Counted from the stretch's first letter, positions 9,475 to 19,368 are shown. The stretch: DNA of 34,358 nucleotides from Halobacteriovoraceae bacterium (GCA_002706205.1 PAKC01000059.1:1-34358); one strand, 5' to 3'. Notes: generated by a model from the sequence alone, not told the origin. Translations and numbers: made by a program.

Positions 9475-10583
9475 GACCCAATTCTATTGGTCTTATAATC
9501 TAAAATAAATTGATCAAGAACATCTTTTGTGACATGAGGCATAGTAATAATATGAGCAATATCGCCATGAACAGCTAACTGCCACTTATCAATAATTTCT
9601 TCAGATGGCCTTGGAAACACAACTGTAATCGAACAATCATTTTTCCATGCCTTAACTCCGATAGATTGCAAAATTTCCACCAAATAATCTGCATTGGCCA
9701 AACATTTCTTAATCATTTGTTGGTAACCACTTATCCCATTTTTTTGAATACTATACCATAACAAAAGTGTTGTATGACCATTTCTCGATCCACTTAACGT
9801 TGTATCAAGTCCTCCAATATACTCAATACTATTTCCAACTTTATCTACAAAATCTTTTCTCGCCAAAACAACTCCACAAGGCATTGGAGAGCCCATCATT
9901 TTATGCCCAGAAATAGATAAAGAATGCACTCCATACTTCAAACCTATTTGATCTCTTTGGGAACAAAAAGGAACAATCATTCCCCCCAAAGCTGCATCAC
10001 AATGAATATAGTGATTAGGAAATGATAAAGATGAAAGAGTTTTTTGAATCGCTGATACGGGATCAATTGCCCCTTTCATTGTGGTTCCAATTGTTGCGAG
10101 GATAATTGGTGTTTTAGTTCTATTATACTTTAAGGCGAGAGCTAAATCATCAATACACATTTCTCCCTTTTCATTGGTATTGATAGCAATAGAGTCCATA
10201 TTTAAAAGTTTTAAAATTTTTGGAATAGAATAATGTGACTCTTTAGAATAATAGACTATATTTTTAGGATATATTTCTCGAGCAATATAAAGCCCATACA
10301 TATTACCTTCGGTCCCCCCATTAGTCACGTATCCCCAAAAATTATGATCACTAATTCCTGTAAGTTGAGCAATAAATTCTACAACTTCTTTTTCAAATTG
10401 ATGGGCATGAACTTTATAAAGTCCATGATCTAAAGGATCGCCAATATTGTTAATACTGAATTTAAAAAAATCATATAAGGCTGCATATTGATAATTAAGA
10501 TTAGCCGGGTAACCAATCATATTTTTTGATTTTTCTTCTAAATATTGATAAAAATCACTAAGTCGTTTGAGATGTTGTTCCAT
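9471..10583 (-). CDS. hdc: PLP-dependent histidine decarboxylase
   Basis: 370 aa; GYVTNGGTEGNMYG, YYSKESHYSIPKI, HCDAALGGMIVPF, SISGHKMMGSPMPCGVV, SRNGHTTLLLW, DIAHIITMPH match the bacterial PLP-type Hdc pattern (Morganella-type) as I recall it. Confidence 0.85.
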   Translation of the reverse strand: MEQHLKRLSDFYQYLEEKSKNMIGYPANLNYQYAALYDFFKFSINNIGDPLDHGLYKVHAHQFEKEVVEFIAQLTGISDHNFWGYVTNGGTEGNMYGLYIAREIYPKNIVYYSKESHYSIPKILKLLNMDSIAINTNEKGEMCIDDLALALKYNRTKTPIILATIGTTMKGAIDPVSAIQKTLSSLSFPNHYIHCDAALGGMIVPFCSQRDQIGLKYGVHSLSISGHKMMGSPMPCGVVLARKDFVDKVGNSIEYIGGLDTTLSGSRNGHTTLLLWYSIQKNGISGYQQMIKKCLANADYLVEILQSIGVKAWKNDCSITVVFPRPSEEIIDKWQLAVHGDIAHIITMPHVTKDVLDQFILDYKTNRIGS

Positions 10584-10618
10584 AGGAAAAAAGATAATCT
10601 TTTTTTCCCACTAAAAGA

Positions 10619-10662
10619 ATGATTTAAATCATCAATTCAATTTCTCATTCGATTTATATCAT
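10619..10662. promoter_or_regulatory. two FNR/CRP-family-like boxes in a divergent promoter
   Basis: ATGATTTAAATCAT (10619-10632) and TCGATTTATATCAT (10649-10662), exactly 30 bp apart; each half matches 4/5 of TTGAT-N4-ATCAA. Confidence 0.45.
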
Positions 10663-10699
10663 GTATGGTGAAACTTCGATTTAAAACATAGGATTCAGT

Positions 10700-12496
10700 A
10701 TGCTTTTTATTAAAATAATCTCAAACCTTTCCTTTTTTTTTCTTCTAATGGCTTGCAGCTCATATTCTAACCTCTCCCCCATAAAAGAAAGTAAAAAGCT
10801 TAATCAGTTTTTTGAAGAAGAGTTTGAAAAACAAATCCAACGTTACCCAACAAGTCAGACCTATTTAGGACGAAAAACAAATTATGACAAATTAGATAAC
10901 CATACGATTGAGTTTAAAAACCAGACGTATCAGCTGGCCAACAAGTCCCTTAAACGTCTTAGGAAAATTCATTATAAGATTTTAAATCGTCAGGATCAAA
11001 TCAGTTACAGGATTTATGAATACCAACTCAAGATGACAATAGAGAGTCAAAAATGGATGTATCACTCTTACCCTCTCAATCAAATGTTTGGTTATCATGC
11101 AGATACTCCGGCTTTTCTTATCAATATGCACAGAATTGATAATTTTGATGATGCTCAAGATTATATTTCAAGACTAAAAGAAATAAGGCGTGTTTTTTCA
11201 GAAAAAATGGTCTTTCTTAAAGAACAAAACAAACGTCATATCTTCCCTCCTCATTTTGTTTTTCAAAAAATTTTAAGTGATTCGAAAAATATAATCACAG
11301 GAGCTCCTTTTACTAAAAGCCAAGAGGATAGCCCTTTATTAAAAGATTTTAAAAACAAGATCAGCAAACTTAACATCTCTTCCAAAAAAACGAATCAACT
11401 TATTGAGCAAGCCAAATCCACTCTGATAAAGTATGTTCAGCCTGCCTATAAAGAGCTAATAAGTTACACCCAAAATTTAAATCAAAAAGTCCGCACGAAT
11501 CACGGAGCATGGTCACTGCCCCAAGGAAAAGATTATTATCATTTTAGGTTAAAAAAAATGACGACATCTCACTTATCTCCAGATGAAATTCATAGGCTAG
11601 GCCTCAAAGAAGTAAAAAGAATCCATGCTGAAATGAAAAAAGTCATGCAAAAGACTGGTTTTAAAGGATCCCTGCAAGATTTTTTTCAATATATGAAGTC
11701 TGAAAGATTTCTTTACCCTCAAAATGAAGCAGGAAGAAAAAAGTACATAAATAAAGTTCACTCAGTCATTTCTAAGATGGAAAAGGCACTGCCCAAAATA
11801 TTTAACACCTTTCCCAAGGCAGAACTCAAAGTCAAACCAGTAGAAAGCTTCCGAGAAAAAAGTGCAGGAATTGCTTTTTACAATGGGCCATCACTAGAAG
11901 GAAACCGACCGGGAATTTATTACGTTAATCTTTATAAAATGCAAGATAATCCAAAATACAAATTGGAAGCATTGACCTACCATGAGGCTATCCCAGGTCA
12001 CCACATGCAAATTGCCATCCAAAAAGAATTAAAAGGACTTCCTAAATTTCGCAGGACAAGAGGATTCACAGCTTTTAGTGAAGGTTGGGGACTTTATGCT
12101 GAGCTCTTACCAAAAGAAATTGGTTTTTATTCAAATCCCTATTCTGACTTTGGAAGACTCTCAATGGAACTTTGGCGCGCAACTAGAATGGTCGTCGATA
12201 CTGGAATACATGCAAAAAAGTGGAGTAGAGAGTATGCTATTAATTATCTCAAAGATAAGACTCCTAGTGCAAAATTAGAAATCATGAAAGCTGTGGAAAG
12301 ATATTTTGTGATGCCAGCTCAGGCCACTGCTTATAAGGTAGGGATGCTCAAGATTTTGAATTTGCGCTCCCTTGCGAAAAAAGAACTTAAAGAAAACTTT
12401 AACTTAGCTGAATTTCATGACGTTATTTTAAAAAATGGTTCTGTCCCTTTATTTATCTTAGAAGAAAACATAAAAACATGGATAGAAAATCAATAA
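10700..12496 (+). CDS. DUF885 family lipoprotein, putative zinc metallopeptidase
   Basis: Lipobox LLMACSS; TYHEAIPGHHMQIAIQKEL (HExxxGHH) and GFTAFSEGWGLYAE typical of DUF885. Confidence 0.88.
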   Translation: MLFIKIISNLSFFFLLMACSSYSNLSPIKESKKLNQFFEEEFEKQIQRYPTSQTYLGRKTNYDKLDNHTIEFKNQTYQLANKSLKRLRKIHYKILNRQDQISYRIYEYQLKMTIESQKWMYHSYPLNQMFGYHADTPAFLINMHRIDNFDDAQDYISRLKEIRRVFSEKMVFLKEQNKRHIFPPHFVFQKILSDSKNIITGAPFTKSQEDSPLLKDFKNKISKLNISSKKTNQLIEQAKSTLIKYVQPAYKELISYTQNLNQKVRTNHGAWSLPQGKDYYHFRLKKMTTSHLSPDEIHRLGLKEVKRIHAEMKKVMQKTGFKGSLQDFFQYMKSERFLYPQNEAGRKKYINKVHSVISKMEKALPKIFNTFPKAELKVKPVESFREKSAGIAFYNGPSLEGNRPGIYYVNLYKMQDNPKYKLEALTYHEAIPGHHMQIAIQKELKGLPKFRRTRGFTAFSEGWGLYAELLPKEIGFYSNPYSDFGRLSMELWRATRMVVDTGIHAKKWSREYAINYLKDKTPSAKLEIMKAVERYFVMPAQATAYKVGMLKILNLRSLAKKELKENFNLAEFHDVILKNGSVPLFILEENIKTWIENQ

Positions 12497-12798
12497 ATAT
12501 ACGTTTATTCTCAAGCATTAACTTAAGTATAATTAAAGGTATGTATAGTCTTTATTTAACTATCTGAGTTTATTACACAATGGGCTTTCAACGTGCTAGA
12601 CAATCGCTACAAATTTTTTCCCCAAAAAATTAAAATTGCATTTACTGCTGAAATAGAGTAAAATAAGGATGTATTTGATTTTTTTATAGCTAGTTTCTCA
12701 ATTGTTCCTTTCTATTTTAACTCCAATTACAAGTAAACAGATGCTATTTTAGACAGCCAAGTTGCGTCTATATGTTTTTTACAAATAAGGCTACAAAA

Positions 12799-13272
12799 AT
12801 GACAGAACTTAACTCTTATATCGGACAATATCTTATTACAGTTAATTTTGGTATTGGTGAAATTTCGAATATTGTTGAAATTGATGACGGACAATTCTTT
12901 AAAGTCACCTTTCCCCAATCTAATAATATTAATTATTTTTCTATAAATAACAGTAGTACTTATAGACATCTTTCAGATAAGACTGAAATCTTAAAGGCCA
13001 TTGAGACCTTTAAAAAGAAACATCAAGATACTGAGTTTAACTCTACTCAAGAAAAAATTAATTTTTATAAATCTACTTTCAAAGCTCAAGATATTCAAAC
13101 GATTGCAAAACATCTTTCCATTTTGAACCAAGAAGAGGAAATACATACTTCAATTCTTAAAATTTTTGAAAAAACACTTGATTCATTTGTCCTTGAGATC
13201 CAATTTGTCTTAGGAATAAAAAATGAAGAAGCATGGGAGCTAATAGGACTTTCTCAAGAAAAAATAAAATAA
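12799..13272 (+). CDS. hypothetical protein with CarD/CdnL-like N-terminal domain
   Basis: IGQYLITVNFGIGEISNIVEI...FFKVTF resembles the CarD-like Tudor-type module; helical C-terminal part. Start placed at MTELN. Confidence 0.5.
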   Translation: MTELNSYIGQYLITVNFGIGEISNIVEIDDGQFFKVTFPQSNNINYFSINNSSTYRHLSDKTEILKAIETFKKKHQDTEFNSTQEKINFYKSTFKAQDIQTIAKHLSILNQEEEIHTSILKIFEKTLDSFVLEIQFVLGIKNEEAWELIGLSQEKIK

Positions 13273-13338
13273 CAGTTTGTTGAGTCTTTTTAAGGCTCAC
13301 ATATAATAAAAAAATATCGATTAACTAGGAGTATTAGA

Positions 13339-13536
13339 ATGTCGACAGGTAAAGTAAAATTTTTTAATGATCAAAAAGGATTTGGTTTCATCAAGTCTGA
13401 TAGCGATGAGAAGGAACTTTTTGTTCACGTATCAGCAATCGCTAGCGGAACACTCAATGAAGGTGATCAAGTTCAGTTTGAAATCGGTGAAGGAAGAAAA
13501 GGTCCTTGCGCGATTAATGTCGAAGTTATTTCTTAA
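13339..13536 (+). CDS. cold-shock protein (CspA family)
   Basis: 65 aa; [15 protein letters not shown] and [11 protein letters not shown] motifs; RBS AGGAG. Confidence 0.96.
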   Translation: MSTGKVKFFNDQKGFGFIKSDSDEKELFVHVSAIASGTLNEGDQVQFEIGEGRKGPCAINVEVIS

Positions 13537-13570
13537 GTAATTCCTATTATATAAAAGAAATATCATGATG

Positions 13571-13602
13571 CTTAGGAGGGCCAAAATCCTCCTAAGTTTT
13601 TT
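13571..13602 (+). terminator. rho-independent terminator of the cold-shock gene
   Basis: CTTAGGAGG-gccaaaat-CCTCCTAAG followed by TTTTTT. Confidence 0.88.
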
Positions 13603-15100
13603 AAACTGGAAATTCTGTCTCCCCAATTGGATTTTCTGGCCCTTGCTTAAAACAATCAACAACTAATTCAATATCCGCTTTTGACTTCGTCACCACAACA
13701 ACTCTATCACGCTTGAGAAACTTAGTTGAGCCATCAGGAATAAGAAAAGCTCCCTCTCTTTTGATAAAAAGTACTAAACACCCCGTAGGCAGATTCAAAT
13801 CAACAACTCTTTTATCAAGGGCATAGTCATTTAACTGAATCCTTAACTCTTTTATACCATTTTTCGTCTTTTCTATAACTTCAAAATCTATCGGAAAATT
13901 TGGGTCCTCAATAGTTTCATAAAGCAGACCAAGCTTTCTGGCCACAAATTTCAAACTCATTCCTTGTCCTAATGCCGAGATAAGAACAACAAAAAAAACA
14001 ATATCAAATAAAATATAAGCTTTATCACCTATTTTCATTGCTGCTAAACTTGCGAAGACGATGGGAGTTGCTCCCTTAAGCCCTGCCCAGGAAATAAAAG
14101 TCTTTTCTTTCCAGGTGAATTGGCTAAAGGCAAGACAAACAAATATAGTTAGTGGCCTAGCAATAAATATAAGGAAGATGGACACAATTAATCCTTCAGC
14201 TGCAATAGAAAAAAGCCGACTTGGAAAAACCAAGAGTCCTAGCATAACAAAAAGACCAATTTGTGAAAGCCATGAGACACCATCATAAAAGCTATACAGA
14301 AGTTTTTTATGTAATATTTTTTTACTACTAATTAGTAGTCCAAAAACATAAACCGCTAAAAAGCCATTACCTTGAAAATAACTTGCCAAAGAATAATTGA
14401 GAAACACAAAAGATAATGTCAAAGCTGGATACAAACCTACATATTCCAAATGAACAATATTGTTTAAAGAAATAAATAATTTCGCCAAGAACAAGCCTAC
14501 AATAAGTCCAATGAGAGGATTCATTAAAAACTGAAGTCCTAAAGCAGCAGGATCCAACTGAGGACTCTCCATGATTCCCAAGATAATCGTCACTAAAAAA
14601 TACGCCATGGGATCATTACTTCCGGATTCAAATTTCAAGAGATTTTTGTTCTTAGCAGTCACCTGTGCTTTTTTATCTTTAAAAGCTCCAAAAACAGCTG
14701 CTGCATCCGTTGCCGATAAGATTGCTCCTAAGAGAAATGACTCAAGGATTCCCATGCTTAACAATTTGTGGACAAAAAAACCGACAATTATTGTTGTAAG
14801 TAAAACACCTACTGACGAAAGTAAAATCCCCCTGCCAAGGTTTTTTTTGATATTTTTAATTTTAGTTTCAATACCACCTGAAAAGATAATTAAGCACAGG
14901 GCCACCAGACTTAAAGAGTGAGTTAACTCATAGTTTTCAAAATGAATGCCTCCTAAACCTTCACTGCCTGCCAAAATACCTATCAGCATAAAAATAATAA
15001 GAATGGGAAAGCCAAAGCGGCTAGATGACTTGCTCAACAAAACACTCAACAAAAGAATAATTGAGCCAATTAATAAAAAATTATTAAGAAAAATCTCCAT
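13601..15100 (-). CDS. CPA1-type potassium/proton antiporter (NhaP2/CvrA-like)
   Basis: 499 aa multi-TM; FSGGIETKIK, LSATDAAAVFGAF, WAGLKGATPIVFA; C-terminal TrkA_C-like region. Confidence 0.88.
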   Translation of the reverse strand: MEIFLNNFLLIGSIILLLSVLLSKSSSRFGFPILIIFMLIGILAGSEGLGGIHFENYELTHSLSLVALCLIIFSGGIETKIKNIKKNLGRGILLSSVGVLLTTIIVGFFVHKLLSMGILESFLLGAILSATDAAAVFGAFKDKKAQVTAKNKNLLKFESGSNDPMAYFLVTIILGIMESPQLDPAALGLQFLMNPLIGLIVGLFLAKLFISLNNIVHLEYVGLYPALTLSFVFLNYSLASYFQGNGFLAVYVFGLLISSKKILHKKLLYSFYDGVSWLSQIGLFVMLGLLVFPSRLFSIAAEGLIVSIFLIFIARPLTIFVCLAFSQFTWKEKTFISWAGLKGATPIVFASLAAMKIGDKAYILFDIVFFVVLISALGQGMSLKFVARKLGLLYETIEDPNFPIDFEVIEKTKNGIKELRIQLNDYALDKRVVDLNLPTGCLVLFIKREGAFLIPDGSTKFLKRDRVVVVTKSKADIELVVDCFKQGPENPIGETEFPV

Positions 15101-15112
15101 AATATTAATAAC

Positions 15113-15817
15113 CTAAAGACTATAGCTCCAAAAAAGACTCCAAGTAGCGTATCCTTCTTTACTGATGGTGGGTGATTCATAAACGACTTTATCAAATTTA
15201 CGATAAGAGTAATTTAATGATAAAGAATTTTCAGAATCAATAAGATAAGTCACTCCTAAACGTAACTTATCATTCACAGCTGTTTTAGCCTCATAAAAAC
15301 TAAACTCACCAACTTCATCGGCATCGATTCCAAAATAATAATTTACATAGGATTCATTAAGATATTCTTTTGCAAGGCCAGGTATGACAAACCAAGAATC
15401 ACCAAATTTAAATCGCCATCCTATTCCGACCTCGGCCGTATTGCCATTATAAACTTTTGAAATATCAGCACCATACTTTAACGTCAAAAACAAAAGCCTC
15501 AACGAGACTCCTGCATTCACCGCTGTATCTCTTTGAGATAAGTCTCTTGCTTTATAGCGATCGCCAAATGCTTTTGCATTTAAACTAAAACTCACAGGTC
15601 CTCTCAAAAGCACATAACTTATATTAGGGCCATAGACCTGAAGCCTTTGCCCTCGGTAAGCAATCATCGGAATCAAGCTTAAACCAAAAGGAAGGGGATT
15701 TATCTCATTATCAACCCGGTATTCTTCCGGGCCAATATAGCCTATCCCAGAGATGAATTTTGCATATGAATTGTTAATCCCCAAAATAGCCATAAAAATA
15801 ATGAAACAACTTCGCAT
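15113..15817 (-). CDS. MipA/OmpV family outer membrane protein
   Basis: Signal peptide MRSCFIIFMAILGINNSYA; amphipathic beta strands, GPNISYVLL, aromatic C-terminus FWSYSL. Confidence 0.75.
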   Translation of the reverse strand: MRSCFIIFMAILGINNSYAKFISGIGYIGPEEYRVDNEINPLPFGLSLIPMIAYRGQRLQVYGPNISYVLLRGPVSFSLNAKAFGDRYKARDLSQRDTAVNAGVSLRLLFLTLKYGADISKVYNGNTAEVGIGWRFKFGDSWFVIPGLAKEYLNESYVNYYFGIDADEVGEFSFYEAKTAVNDKLRLGVTYLIDSENSLSLNYSYRKFDKVVYESPTISKEGYATWSLFWSYSL

Positions 15818-15941
15818 GAACTTACTCTCCTCCCTTATCAAATTACTATATCAACTCAATAAAAATAAGACTACGAAAGAACACTTTTTCTAAAAGATAG
15901 ACATGTAAAAAATACTTATCCTTAGCTATTAGCTCAAGGAC

Positions 15942-16391
15942 ATGTTACAAAGAAGCATGAAAAAACCGACCAAAAAAACAAATCAGAAAGATTATTGCGC
16001 TAAGCCCAAAGGGATCAGATATAAAAACCTCAATGCGGCAAAAGCTCCTTTTACAAAAATCTATGTTGGTAATTTAGTTTACACGATGGATGAAGCTGAT
16101 ATTCATAAAATATTTTCGCGCTATGGAAAGGTTGGAAAAATACAAATTATTCGAGATAAAAAAACGCAAAAAAGTACAGGCATTGCTTTCTTACAGATGT
16201 TTAATGCAGAACACGCTCAACAAGCAATTTCAAAGCTTAACGGAAAAGAAATAAATGGACGAACACTAAAAGTCAGTGTGGCCATTGAAAACTCAAAATC
16301 TTCAAACTCTGTAAAGGCTCCCAAGTCAGTTAAGCCGGCCCGTTCTTTAAAAAAGCCTCGCTTTAAGGCCAAACCATCATTTCTTATCTAA
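15942..16391 (+). CDS. RRM-domain RNA-binding protein
   Basis: KIYVGNLVYTMDEADIHKIFSRYG and KSTGIAFLQM: RNP2 and RNP1-like; basic Lys/Pro-rich tails. Confidence 0.9.
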   Translation: MLQRSMKKPTKKTNQKDYCAKPKGIRYKNLNAAKAPFTKIYVGNLVYTMDEADIHKIFSRYGKVGKIQIIRDKKTQKSTGIAFLQMFNAEHAQQAISKLNGKEINGRTLKVSVAIENSKSSNSVKAPKSVKPARSLKKPRFKAKPSFLI

Positions 16392-17448
16392 ATCGCAATT
16401 GTTTCCAAAACTCCTTTGGATTTTGATCAGAAATATTTCTCAAATACCTTTTGACCTTTGTTTTTTGAGACTCACTCAAAGAACTTTCGGCCAAGATCAT
16501 AAACGCTTCTTCTTCTCTTGCTGATAACTCTAAGGCGCGAATTAAATAAGCGTAGGCCATTTCAAAATGAGGAAACTCTTCTAATAAACCTTCTGCATCT
16601 TCCACAACTTGATCAAAGTCTTCTCGGGCCAGATTTCTCTTAAAAGGCAATTCTATTAAATCTTGATTCCCCAAGGCCTCCATATCAGCTAAATCATTTT
16701 CCAAAGCAAAACTTATCTCTTCAATTTCTAGCTCTGTTTCTTCAAGTTTTTCATCAATTTCAACTATTCGTTGTTCTAATAAAGTTTTCTCAGCCTCACT
16801 TTCAGAACGAGCAAGATATTCTTCCAATTGTTCTTTGGCCTCACCCATTGAATCAATATTGGCTTCTAACTCTTCAAGCTCGCTATCAGTCTTAGCTATA
16901 AGCAAGGCTTCATCTCTCAAAGTAGAATCACTCACGAGATCAAACTCAGACATTTGCTCCAATGTGGCTTCAAAATTAGCTTCATCAATACTTGTTAAGA
17001 GCTTAAACTCTTTAACCATCAAAAAAATGACCTTTGCTTTATAGGCGGCATAAATATAAGGTTCTCGAAAAATTAATTCCTCTGCTAGCTCTATTCCCCG
17101 ATTAGTCATTGGAAGATTTAAACTCTCCTTATTCTGAATTTTTTCTTCTACTTCTTTCATAAGAGCAATCGTTGTCATATCTTTTACCGAAGAGGGTTTT
17201 TCTTTTTGAGTCGCTAGAGTTTCATTGCTCTCAATTTCCCCCTCCTCAGACTGCTCTACCTGTGTAGATTCAGATGAAGACTTAACCTTTTGCCAAGATA
17301 TTGGCCGTTTTGTTTTTTGTTGTTGATCCTTAAGTTTAAGTTTAAGAACAATATTTTCAGAATCTTTTTTTAAATACAGTCCAAATAAAATAATTGTCGT
17401 CAAACATAATAAAAAAATCACTGTTAATTCAAATTTTTTATCTTTCAT
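16384..17448 (-). CDS. membrane-anchored acidic coiled-coil/helical protein, last gene of the ABC exporter operon
   Basis: N-terminal TM (LTVIFLLCLTTIILFGLYL), long Glu-rich coiled coil, TPR-like C-terminus; 18 bp downstream of the ATPase gene. Confidence 0.6.
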   Translation of the reverse strand: MKDKKFELTVIFLLCLTTIILFGLYLKKDSENIVLKLKLKDQQQKTKRPISWQKVKSSSESTQVEQSEEGEIESNETLATQKEKPSSVKDMTTIALMKEVEEKIQNKESLNLPMTNRGIELAEELIFREPYIYAAYKAKVIFLMVKEFKLLTSIDEANFEATLEQMSEFDLVSDSTLRDEALLIAKTDSELEELEANIDSMGEAKEQLEEYLARSESEAEKTLLEQRIVEIDEKLEETELEIEEISFALENDLADMEALGNQDLIELPFKRNLAREDFDQVVEDAEGLLEEFPHFEMAYAYLIRALELSAREEEAFMILAESSLSESQKTKVKRYLRNISDQNPKEFWKQLRFR

Positions 17449-17466
17449 TTCTCTCTCTATATTTCT

Positions 17467-18129
17467 TTAAAGACTATCTACAACTCGCCCATCACTTAAG
17501 AATATCTCTCTTTGGGCCATTTTAGAATAATCAGGGTCATGAGTCACAAGACATATTGTTGTTTTTCTTTGCTGGTTAATTTCTTTTAATATTTCCATGA
17601 CAATTTCACCATTCACAGAGTCTAAATTTCCCGTAGGCTCATCAGCGAACAAATATTTAGGATCCATAATAAGGGCCCTTGCAATGGAAACTCTCTGCTG
17701 CTCTCCCCCGGACATTTGTGATGGAAGTTTATTCACAACATGAGAAATATTCATTTTTTTTAATAACTCTAAAGCACGCTCATGATATTCTTCATAAAGA
17801 CCAAGATTTCTTGGTGGAAGAAGTATATTTTCTAATGCTGTTAACTCACTTAATAAATAATGAAATTGAAAGATAAAACCGACATGCTTATTTCTAAATT
17901 CATGAATTTCTTTAACATTCATTTTACTGGTAATTTGCCCATCGATGATGACCTTTCCATAAGTAGGATCATCCAAAGAACTAATGATATATAACAATGT
18001 ACTTTTCCCACTTCCAGAACGACCTGATATTGAAACGAATTCTCCATCAGCGATTGATAAATTAATATCGTGTAAAATCCTTTGAGGAGGTTCGCCAAAT
18101 TCCTTACTAATATGTTCACATTGAATCAT
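17467..18129 (-). CDS. ABC transporter ATP-binding protein (LolD/MacB-like)
   Basis: Walker A SGRSGSGKST, signature MSGGEQQRVSIARAL, Walker B YLFADEPTGNLD. Confidence 0.95.
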   Translation of the reverse strand: MIQCEHISKEFGEPPQRILHDINLSIADGEFVSISGRSGSGKSTLLYIISSLDDPTYGKVIIDGQITSKMNVKEIHEFRNKHVGFIFQFHYLLSELTALENILLPPRNLGLYEEYHERALELLKKMNISHVVNKLPSQMSGGEQQRVSIARALIMDPKYLFADEPTGNLDSVNGEIVMEILKEINQQRKTTICLVTHDPDYSKMAQREIFLSDGRVVDSL

Positions 18130-19368
18130 TCATTCTCCTCGAATTATATCTATAGGTGTCATCTTACTAGCAGAAAAAGCCGGAATAAAACTGGCAATAA
18201 GAGAAGCGATAATCGCTGCGATAAATGACGTATAATAAATAGAAAGATCGTAGCTTACTAAAAGATGATTGCTTCCTCCAATTTCTAATCCTAGGTCAAT
18301 TGACTCTACAAGCTTAGTCAGTAAATAACCAAAAATCATTCCAACAATTCCCCCGCTTATTCCCATAAAAATTCCTTGGAATAGAATAAGTTCTAAAATT
18401 TTATTTGGTCCATAACCGATAGAACGTAAAATCGCTATTTCTTTTCTTTTTTGATTAATCATAATTGATAAAACATTATAAATACCAAAGGCTGCCACAA
18501 TAAGTACTGAAAACATAATGAAGTAACGAACCACATCTTGCATACGAATCATTTCCATAAACATTTTATTAGCTGATTTCCAATCTTCAACTTTATCCTC
18601 AGTATACATCCCCCATAAACGAGCAAGTTCTTCAGACTTCTCCATTTGATTAAGTGCCACCGCAATCTCTGAAACCCTTCCGGGAGTCTTATTAAGCTTT
18701 TGAACATCAGTGATATGAGCAAAGGCCATTGAACGATCAGTTCTGTCATCGCCAAACTTTGTCATCCCCACAACTTTAAACGGAATCACTGAGTTTTGCC
18801 CAGCAATCACATCAACAAATTGACCTATTTTTACACCAAGATCATCTGCGACTCCCACACCTAAAATAATCTTGTTTCCCCCCGTTTTCAAGTCTTCAAA
18901 CTGTCCTGCAACCACATACTCTGAGATATTACTGATTCGAATTTGTTTTCTTGGCAAGGAACCAATAAGACTGAGATTAGATTTTATCGGTCCCTTTTTA
19001 ATAATAACATTAGTTGAAAACCGCGGAGAAAAATCATAAACATGTGGATCTCCTCGCAAAATTTTAACCCAACCTTGATAATTTTCAAGCTTTGACTCTT
19101 CTCTTTTTCCAGAAGGTGGAGTGACCCAACCAATCATCTCTTCATATCCAAGACGTTGCTCAATTAAACTCCGATCGACCTCATTTTCAGCACCTGAAAT
19201 AATAATATGAGCAGTATTATTTAAAAGGGCCTTAATCATAAAGGCCCTAAAACCTAATTGCACAGCAGAAATAGAAACAAATAACATGCTTCCAAAGCTA
19301 ATTCCTAATAAAATAAGCAGGGTTTGCTTCTTTTTAGAAAATAACTGCTTTAAGGCTAAATAGAGCAT
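18130..19368 (-). CDS. ABC transporter permease (FtsX/MacB-like)
   Basis: FtsX-type layout: N-terminal TM, periplasmic domain, three C-terminal TMs; INQKRKEIAILRSIGYGPNKI, PAFSASKMTPIDIIRGE. Confidence 0.93.
   Translation of the reverse strand: MLYLALKQLFSKKKQTLLILLGISFGSMLFVSISAVQLGFRAFMIKALLNNTAHIIISGAENEVDRSLIEQRLGYEEMIGWVTPPSGKREESKLENYQGWVKILRGDPHVYDFSPRFSTNVIIKKGPIKSNLSLIGSLPRKQIRISNISEYVVAGQFEDLKTGGNKIILGVGVADDLGVKIGQFVDVIAGQNSVIPFKVVGMTKFGDDRTDRSMAFAHITDVQKLNKTPGRVSEIAVALNQMEKSEELARLWGMYTEDKVEDWKSANKMFMEMIRMQDVVRYFIMFSVLIVAAFGIYNVLSIMINQKRKEIAILRSIGYGPNKILELILFQGIFMGISGGIVGMIFGYLLTKLVESIDLGLEIGGSNHLLVSYDLSIYYTSFIAAIIASLIASFIPAFSASKMTPIDIIRGE

Noticed and set aside
12612-12631. AATTTTTT-CCCC-AAAAAATT hairpin in the 12.5-12.8 kb intergenic region
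   Set aside because: Pure A/T stem, weak, and expected by chance in such AT-rich DNA; no adjacent gene end to serve as terminator.
12727-12969. 80-aa minus-strand ORF
   Set aside because: Antisense to the CarD-like gene and AT-rich leader; no RBS.
14061-14921. 75-aa and 116-aa plus-strand ORFs (14061-14288, 14571-14921)
   Set aside because: Antisense to the CPA1 antiporter; likely by-products of its codon pattern.
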